A stretch of 64,000 nt of DNA from Tabrizicola_A sp965284335. GTDB lineage: Bacteria; Pseudomonadota; Alphaproteobacteria; Rhodobacterales; Rhodobacteraceae. The stretch lies in NCBI RefSeq assembly GCF_965284335.1, contig NZ_OZ260076.1. One strand, written 5' to 3'. The position numbers and the translations under genes are program-made. Within the stretch, counting starts at the first letter, position 1. The number at the start of each line of letters is the position of its first letter. Under the pieces are notes generated by a model. The model saw only the letters and a list, made by a program, of their open reading frames with translations. It searched no databases and had not been told where the DNA came from. Positions 59,810-64,000 of the stretch are shown piece by piece.

Positions 59810-61240
59810 ATGTCTGTTGCCGGCGAACCCAGCTTTCGTGAATCGGTTGATCTGATGTTCAAGCGCGCCACCGCGCTGATGGACCTGAGCCCCGGGCTTG
59901 AGCAAAAGATTCAGGTCTGCAACTCGACCTATACGGTGCGTTTCGGCGTGCGTTTGCGCGGTAAGATCGAAACCTTTGTGGGCTATCGCTCGGTGCATTC
60001 CGAACATATGGAACCGGTCAAAGGCGGCATCCGCTATTCGATGGGCGTCAACCAAGATGAGGTTGAGGCGCTGGCCGCGCTGATGACCTATAAATGCGCG
60101 CTGGTGGAAACGCCCTTTGGCGGCTCAAAAGGTGGGCTTTGCGTGGATCCGCGCCAGTGGGACGAGCATGAGCTGGAGCAGATCACACGCCGCTTTGCCT
60201 ATGAACTTATCAAGCGTGACTTGATCCACCCCGCGCAAAACGTGCCCGCCCCCGACATGGGCACGGGCGAGCGTGAAATGGCTTGGATTGCCGACCAATA
60301 TGCGCGGATGAACACCACCGACATCAACGCCAAGGCTTGCGTCACTGGCAAGCCGCCCCATGCGGGCGGGATTCAGGGCCGGGTCGAGGCGACGGGCCGC
60401 GGCGTGCAATATGCGCTGCGCGAGTTCTTCCGCTATCGCGAGGACCGCGAGGCGGCACGGCTGACCGGCGATCTGGATGGCAAGCGCGTCATCGTGCAGG
60501 GTCTTGGCAATGTGGGCTATCACGCCGCCAAGTTCCTGTCGGAAGAAGATGGCGTGCGAGTGATTGCCGTCATCGAACGCGATGGCGCGATTGTCGACGA
60601 CAAGGGCATCAACATCGAGGAGTTGCGCCAGCACATGAACCGCACCGGCGGCCTTGCGGGCTTTCCTAAGGGCAAGCATGTGACCGATGGGGCGGCGGTG
60701 CTGGAAATGGAATGTGACATTCTGATCCCGGCGGCGATGGAGGGGGTGATCAACCTTGGCAACGCCGCCCGCATCAAGGCCCCACTCATCATCGAGGCGG
60801 CGAATGGCCCGGTGACCTTTGGCGCCGATGAGATCCTGCGCAAGAAAGGCACGCTGATCATCCCCGACATGTATGCCAACGCGGGCGGGGTGACGGTGTC
60901 TTATTTCGAATGGGTCAAGAACCTGAGCCATATCCGCTTTGGCCGCATGCAGCGCCGCGCCGAAGAGGCGCGCTCGCGCCTTCTGGTCGAGGAACTGGAG
61001 CGGCTGTCGTCCGATCAGGGGCTGGGCTGGACCATGGCGCAGGATTTCAAGCAAAAATTCCTGCAAGGCTCGGACGAGTTGGCGCTGGTGCGCTCGGGTC
61101 TGGACGACACCATGCGCACCGCCTATCAGGCGATGCGAGAGGTCTGGCATGGCCGGACCGATGTGAATGATCTGCGGGTGGCGGCCTATATCGTGGCGAT
61201 TGACCGCGTGGCCAAGACCTACCGCTCCAAGGGCCTGTAA
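59810..61240 (+). CDS. gdhA: Glutamate dehydrogenase
   Basis: A 476-residue Glu/Leu/Phe/Val dehydrogenase, interconverting glutamate and 2-oxoglutarate plus ammonia. It contains EPVKGGIRYSMGV and KCALVETPFGGSKGGL (catalytic lysine region), APDMGTGEREMAWI, and the NAD-binding loop VIVQGLGNVGYHAA. GGAGG six bases before ATG 59810 fixes the start. Asparaginase follows 7 bp later, so the pair may process asparagine nitrogen. Cofactor preference (NAD or NADP) is not decided here. Confidence 0.92.
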   Translation: MSVAGEPSFRESVDLMFKRATALMDLSPGLEQKIQVCNSTYTVRFGVRLRGKIETFVGYRSVHSEHMEPVKGGIRYSMGVNQDEVEALAALMTYKCALVETPFGGSKGGLCVDPRQWDEHELEQITRRFAYELIKRDLIHPAQNVPAPDMGTGEREMAWIADQYARMNTTDINAKACVTGKPPHAGGIQGRVEATGRGVQYALREFFRYREDREAARLTGDLDGKRVIVQGLGNVGYHAAKFLSEEDGVRVIAVIERDGAIVDDKGINIEELRQHMNRTGGLAGFPKGKHVTDGAAVLEMECDILIPAAMEGVINLGNAARIKAPLIIEAANGPVTFGADEILRKKGTLIIPDMYANAGGVTVSYFEWVKNLSHIRFGRMQRRAEEARSRLLVEELERLSSDQGLGWTMAQDFKQKFLQGSDELALVRSGLDDTMRTAYQAMREVWHGRTDVNDLRVAAYIVAIDRVAKTYRSKGL

Positions 61241-61247
61241 CGCGCTG

Positions 61248-62105
61248 ATGAATCTAACCCTGATCGAAACCGGCGGCACCATCTGCATGGCGGATGGCCC
61301 CGAGGGTCTGCGCCCCGCGCCGGAAAAGGTGGCGGCGGCGCTGGCACAGATTGCGCCGGGCCAAGGGCTGGACCATCAAAAGCTCGAGCCTTTGGTGGAC
61401 AGCGCCGATGTGGGCCCTACGGTCTGGAACCGGCTTCTGGATCGGATCGAAGCCGCGCAGGGGCCGGTGATCGTGACCCATGGCACCGATACGATGGCCT
61501 TTACCGGGGCTGCGCTTGATGCCGCACTGGCGGGGCAGGGGCGCTGCATCGTGCTGACTGGGTCGATGCACCCTTTGGGCCTGCCCGGATCGGATGCCGA
61601 GGGCAATCTGTCGCTTGCGATCCAGACCGCGCTCGGCGGGGCGGCGGGCCTGCATCTGGCCTTTGACGGGGCCTGCCTGCCTGCGGGCTGCGTGACCAAG
61701 GCGGACTCGCAGTCCGCCGCCGCCTTTGTGCGGGCTGGCGACGCAGGCGCCCCGCCGCCCGTGGCGCGGCGCTTTGATCCGGCGAAATCTTTGGGGATTG
61801 TCACCCTGACCCCGGGCCTTGCACCCCGCGCGCTGACCGCGATGCTGGAGCCTTTGGACGGGGCCGTCCTGCGCGTCTTTGGCGCGGGCACCATGCCGGG
61901 CGCCTTGGGCCAGACGCTGATGGGCTTCAAGGGCAAGCCGATGATCGCCGTCAGCCAATGCGCGCAAGGCGGGCTCGCGCCCGGCGCCTATGCCGCAGGG
62001 GCCGCACTTTGGGCCGCGGGGGTGGAAAACGGTGGCCGCATGTCGGCCGAACAGGCGCTGACCCGGCTTTGGCTGCGCCTCTCGGTCGCATCGCCCAAAG
62101 CCTGA
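61248..62105 (+). CDS. L-asparaginase
   Basis: A 285-residue asparaginase (asparagine to aspartate plus ammonia). The first nucleophile threonine is in LIETGGTICM and the second in VTHGTDTMAF; LTGSMHPLGLPGSDAEGN is a further family motif. It is shorter than E. coli enzymes (about 330) and lacks a signal peptide, so it is cytoplasmic. Start ATG 61248, 7 bp after glutamate dehydrogenase. Confidence 0.88.
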   Translation: MNLTLIETGGTICMADGPEGLRPAPEKVAAALAQIAPGQGLDHQKLEPLVDSADVGPTVWNRLLDRIEAAQGPVIVTHGTDTMAFTGAALDAALAGQGRCIVLTGSMHPLGLPGSDAEGNLSLAIQTALGGAAGLHLAFDGACLPAGCVTKADSQSAAAFVRAGDAGAPPPVARRFDPAKSLGIVTLTPGLAPRALTAMLEPLDGAVLRVFGAGTMPGALGQTLMGFKGKPMIAVSQCAQGGLAPGAYAAGAALWAAGVENGGRMSAEQALTRLWLRLSVASPKA

Positions 62106-62207
62106 TTGCGACAAACTTTGTCGTCTGCGCCTAAGGAAATCGCGCCAAGCTCTTGCATATAGCCTGCTAAGCCGCTTCACTGGTGGCGAAAGAACGGGGC
62201 AGGCATC

Positions 62208-63458
62208 ATGCGCTATTCAGGCTTTAGGGTCATCACCGAAGGGCTTTTCGGCAACAAGGGCTGGACGCCGGCTTGGCGCGATCCGGCACCGAAAGCCTCA
62301 TACGATGCCATCATCATCGGCGGCGGTGGCCATGGGCTTTCGACCGCCTATTACCTGGCCAAGAACCATGGTCTGCGCAACATCGCGGTTTTGGAAAAGG
62401 GCTATCTCGGCAGCGGCAATATCGGGCGCAACACCACCATCGTGCGCGCCAATTACTTCCTGCCCGGGAACTCCGAATTCTACAGCCATTCCATGAAGTT
62501 GTGGGAGGGTCTTGAGTCCGAGCTGAACTACAACGTGATGCATTCGCAGCGCGGGCTCATCAACCTCTTTCATTCCGACGGCCAGCGCGACGCCTTTGCC
62601 CGGCGCGGCAATATGATGGTCAATCAAGGCGATGACGCGATCCTTTTGGACCGCGAGGGCGTGCGCGAACGGCTGCCTTACCTCGATTTCGAAAACACCC
62701 GCTTTCCGATCTATGGCGGGCTTTTGCACCCGCGCGGCGGCACGGCGCGCCATGATGCGGTGGCCTGGGGCTATGCGCGCGGCGCGGATCAATTGGGCGT
62801 TGATCTGATCCAGAATTGCGAAGTGACCGGCATCGACATCGAAAACGGCAAGGTGGTGGGCGTGCAAACCACGCGCGGCGCGATCAAGGCCAAGAAGGTG
62901 GGCGTTGTGGTTGCGGGCCGCTCGGGTCAGGTGGCGGCGATGGCGGGAATGCGCCTGCCCATCGAAAGCCATATCCTGCAAGCCTTTGTCACCGAAGGGC
63001 TAAAGCCGGTGATCGACCATGTCATCTCGTTCGGGATGGGGCATTTTTATATCAGCCAGTCCGACAAGGGCGGCTTGGTGTTTGGTGGGGATCTGGATTT
63101 CTACGCCTCTTACGCCAGCCGCGGCAACCTACCGATGGTCGAGCATGTGATGGAAGCCGGCATGACGCTGATGCCGATGATTGGCCGCGCCAAGGTGCTG
63201 CGCTCTTGGGGCGGCATCATGGACATGACGCCAGATGGCAGCCCGATCATCGACAAGACCCCGGTTGAGGGGCTTTATCTGGATTGCGGATGGAACTACG
63301 GCGGCTTCAAGGCCGTGCCTGCCTCGGGCTGGTGCATGGCGCATCTGATGGCAACCGACACCCCCCATGAGGTGGCCCGCCGTTTCCGCCTTGACCGCTT
63401 CCGTGTGGGCCAGATCCTCGATGAGGAAGGCACCGGCAGCCAGCACAACCTGCACTGA
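62208..63458 (+). CDS. soxB: Sarcosine oxidase, beta subunit
   Basis: A 416-residue subunit of heterotetrameric sarcosine oxidase, which demethylates sarcosine to glycine in one-carbon metabolism. The FAD-binding loop is AIIIGGGGHGLSTAYYLAK. GGLLHPRGGTARHDAV contains His174, aligned with the histidine that carries covalent FMN in characterised enzymes. GGIMDMTPDGSPIIDKTP is the C-terminal FAD motif. It is followed by soxD and soxA in the standard B-D-A order. Confidence 0.94.
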   Translation: MRYSGFRVITEGLFGNKGWTPAWRDPAPKASYDAIIIGGGGHGLSTAYYLAKNHGLRNIAVLEKGYLGSGNIGRNTTIVRANYFLPGNSEFYSHSMKLWEGLESELNYNVMHSQRGLINLFHSDGQRDAFARRGNMMVNQGDDAILLDREGVRERLPYLDFENTRFPIYGGLLHPRGGTARHDAVAWGYARGADQLGVDLIQNCEVTGIDIENGKVVGVQTTRGAIKAKKVGVVVAGRSGQVAAMAGMRLPIESHILQAFVTEGLKPVIDHVISFGMGHFYISQSDKGGLVFGGDLDFYASYASRGNLPMVEHVMEAGMTLMPMIGRAKVLRSWGGIMDMTPDGSPIIDKTPVEGLYLDCGWNYGGFKAVPASGWCMAHLMATDTPHEVARRFRLDRFRVGQILDEEGTGSQHNLH

Positions 63459-63590
63459 CATGACCTGCGATCTGCCCCACGCCCACCACCTCTGCACGTC
63501 CCCCCACCCCCAGCCCCTCCCCACGGGGGGGAGGGGAGGTGATCATTTGACGCCCCATATCGCCGCGGCACCGTTGTATGCCTCCGGCGG

Positions 63591-63645
63591 GAGTATTTCA
63601 TCCAAGAGGAAGTCCGCAATCCGCTTCCTCTTGGCAAAAATACTC
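63591..63645. repeat. Long imperfect hairpin between soxB and soxD
   Basis: GAGTATTT with CCAAGAGGAAG (63591-63612) pairs with CTTCCTCTTGG and AATACTC (63624-63645). The motif beginning CCTCCGGCGGGAGTATTT recalls a dispersed intergenic repeat I know from Rhodobacteraceae. The preceding 63500-63540 stretch also folds (CCCCTCCCC with GGGGAGGGG). Confidence 0.7.
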
Positions 63646-63711
63646 TGGGGTGAGGCGCGGATGCGCCGAGGGGCAACGCCCCTTCTTTCTGAAATTTCAG
63701 GAGCTTGACCG

Positions 63712-63984
63712 ATGCGAATTCCTTGCCCTCTCTGTGGCCCCCGCGACCGGCGCGAGTTCTATTACTACGGGTCGGACGACTATCTGAACCGTCCCGCCCC
63801 TGATGCGCCCATTGAGGCTTGGGATGACCATCTGCACCTGCGCGACAACCCGGCGGGCAAGACCCATGATCTGTGGTATCACGAGACCGGCTGCGCGCAG
63901 TGGTTGCGGGTGCACCGAAACACCGTCACCCATGAGATTTACGGTGCTGAACTGGTGGCCGATCTGAAAGGCGGTGCAAAATGA
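63712..63984 (+). CDS. soxD: Sarcosine oxidase, delta subunit
   Basis: A 90-residue zinc-binding subunit with the family pattern MRIPCPLCGPRDRREFYYYG and HETGCAQWLRVHRNT. Cys5, Cys8 and later His/Cys residues hold the zinc. It is the smallest subunit of heterotetrameric sarcosine oxidase. Its stop overlaps the soxA start by 4 bp (ATGA). It is separated from soxB by 253 bp with hairpins. Confidence 0.92.
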   Translation: MRIPCPLCGPRDRREFYYYGSDDYLNRPAPDAPIEAWDDHLHLRDNPAGKTHDLWYHETGCAQWLRVHRNTVTHEIYGAELVADLKGGAK

Positions 63985-64000
63985 GGATCGCGGGCAAGGG
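63981..64000 (+). CDS. soxA: Sarcosine oxidase alpha subunit, first codons only
   Basis: ATG 63981 begins MRIAGKG and runs off the window. It is assigned from its position after soxB-soxD and its ATGA overlap with soxD; the visible sequence is too short for independent proof. Confidence 0.6.

Overview
The window is chromosomal DNA of a GC-rich alphaproteobacterium, almost certainly a member of the Rhodobacterales (Rhodobacter/Paracoccus/Gemmobacter-like). This rests on the polyhydroxyalkanoate (PHA) cluster phaZ-phaC-phaP-phaR, a long pyruvate carboxylase, the sox(B-D-A) sarcosine oxidase order and the tRNA-Glu sequence. All calls come from reading the sequence by eye; no database search was run.

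Layout. 1-21.6 kb is core chromosome. It holds the start of thrS, two alpha/beta hydrolases (one without its nucleophile), the PHA cluster, a LysR regulator, a small EF-hand secreted protein, pyc, a membrane protein, a UvrD/PcrA-type helicase, an H-NOX-like/diguanylate cyclase pair and two cation antiporters. A shared dyad, CTGC-N3-GCAG, lies in front of phaC/phaZ, twice in front of phaP and in front of pyc. This suggests that the PHA repressor PhaR links carbon storage to anaplerosis.

21.6-47.85 kb is a genomic island of about 26 kb inserted in the 3' end of a tRNA-Glu gene. An 18-bp direct repeat bounds it. Its tyrosine integrase was cut by an IS21-family element. It also carries a four-gene serine-recombinase/DUF2924 cassette, two IS3-family elements (one frameshifted), a further DDE transposase element and gene fragments. 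The cargo is an unusual export and modification locus. One part is a 378-residue Gly/Ala-rich protein with a double-glycine leader and LEA/TolA-like 11-residue repeats. Facing it is an NHLM-type operon: C39 peptidase-ABC, second ABC, an orphan TctC-type binding protein and an HlyD-like adaptor. Divergent from that operon is a tight second one: ATP-grasp ligase, sensor-MFS fusion, TrpX-like binding protein and VAO/PCMH-type flavoprotein. I consider this locus the candidate undescribed system.

47.85-64 kb is core chromosome again: two identical tRNA-Glu genes around a lytic transglycosylase, recJ, glpX, hom, a small lipoprotein, a pirin, four TadE/TadG-like genes including two paralogous von Willebrand-domain proteins, glutamate dehydrogenase, asparaginase and the start of a sarcosine oxidase operon.
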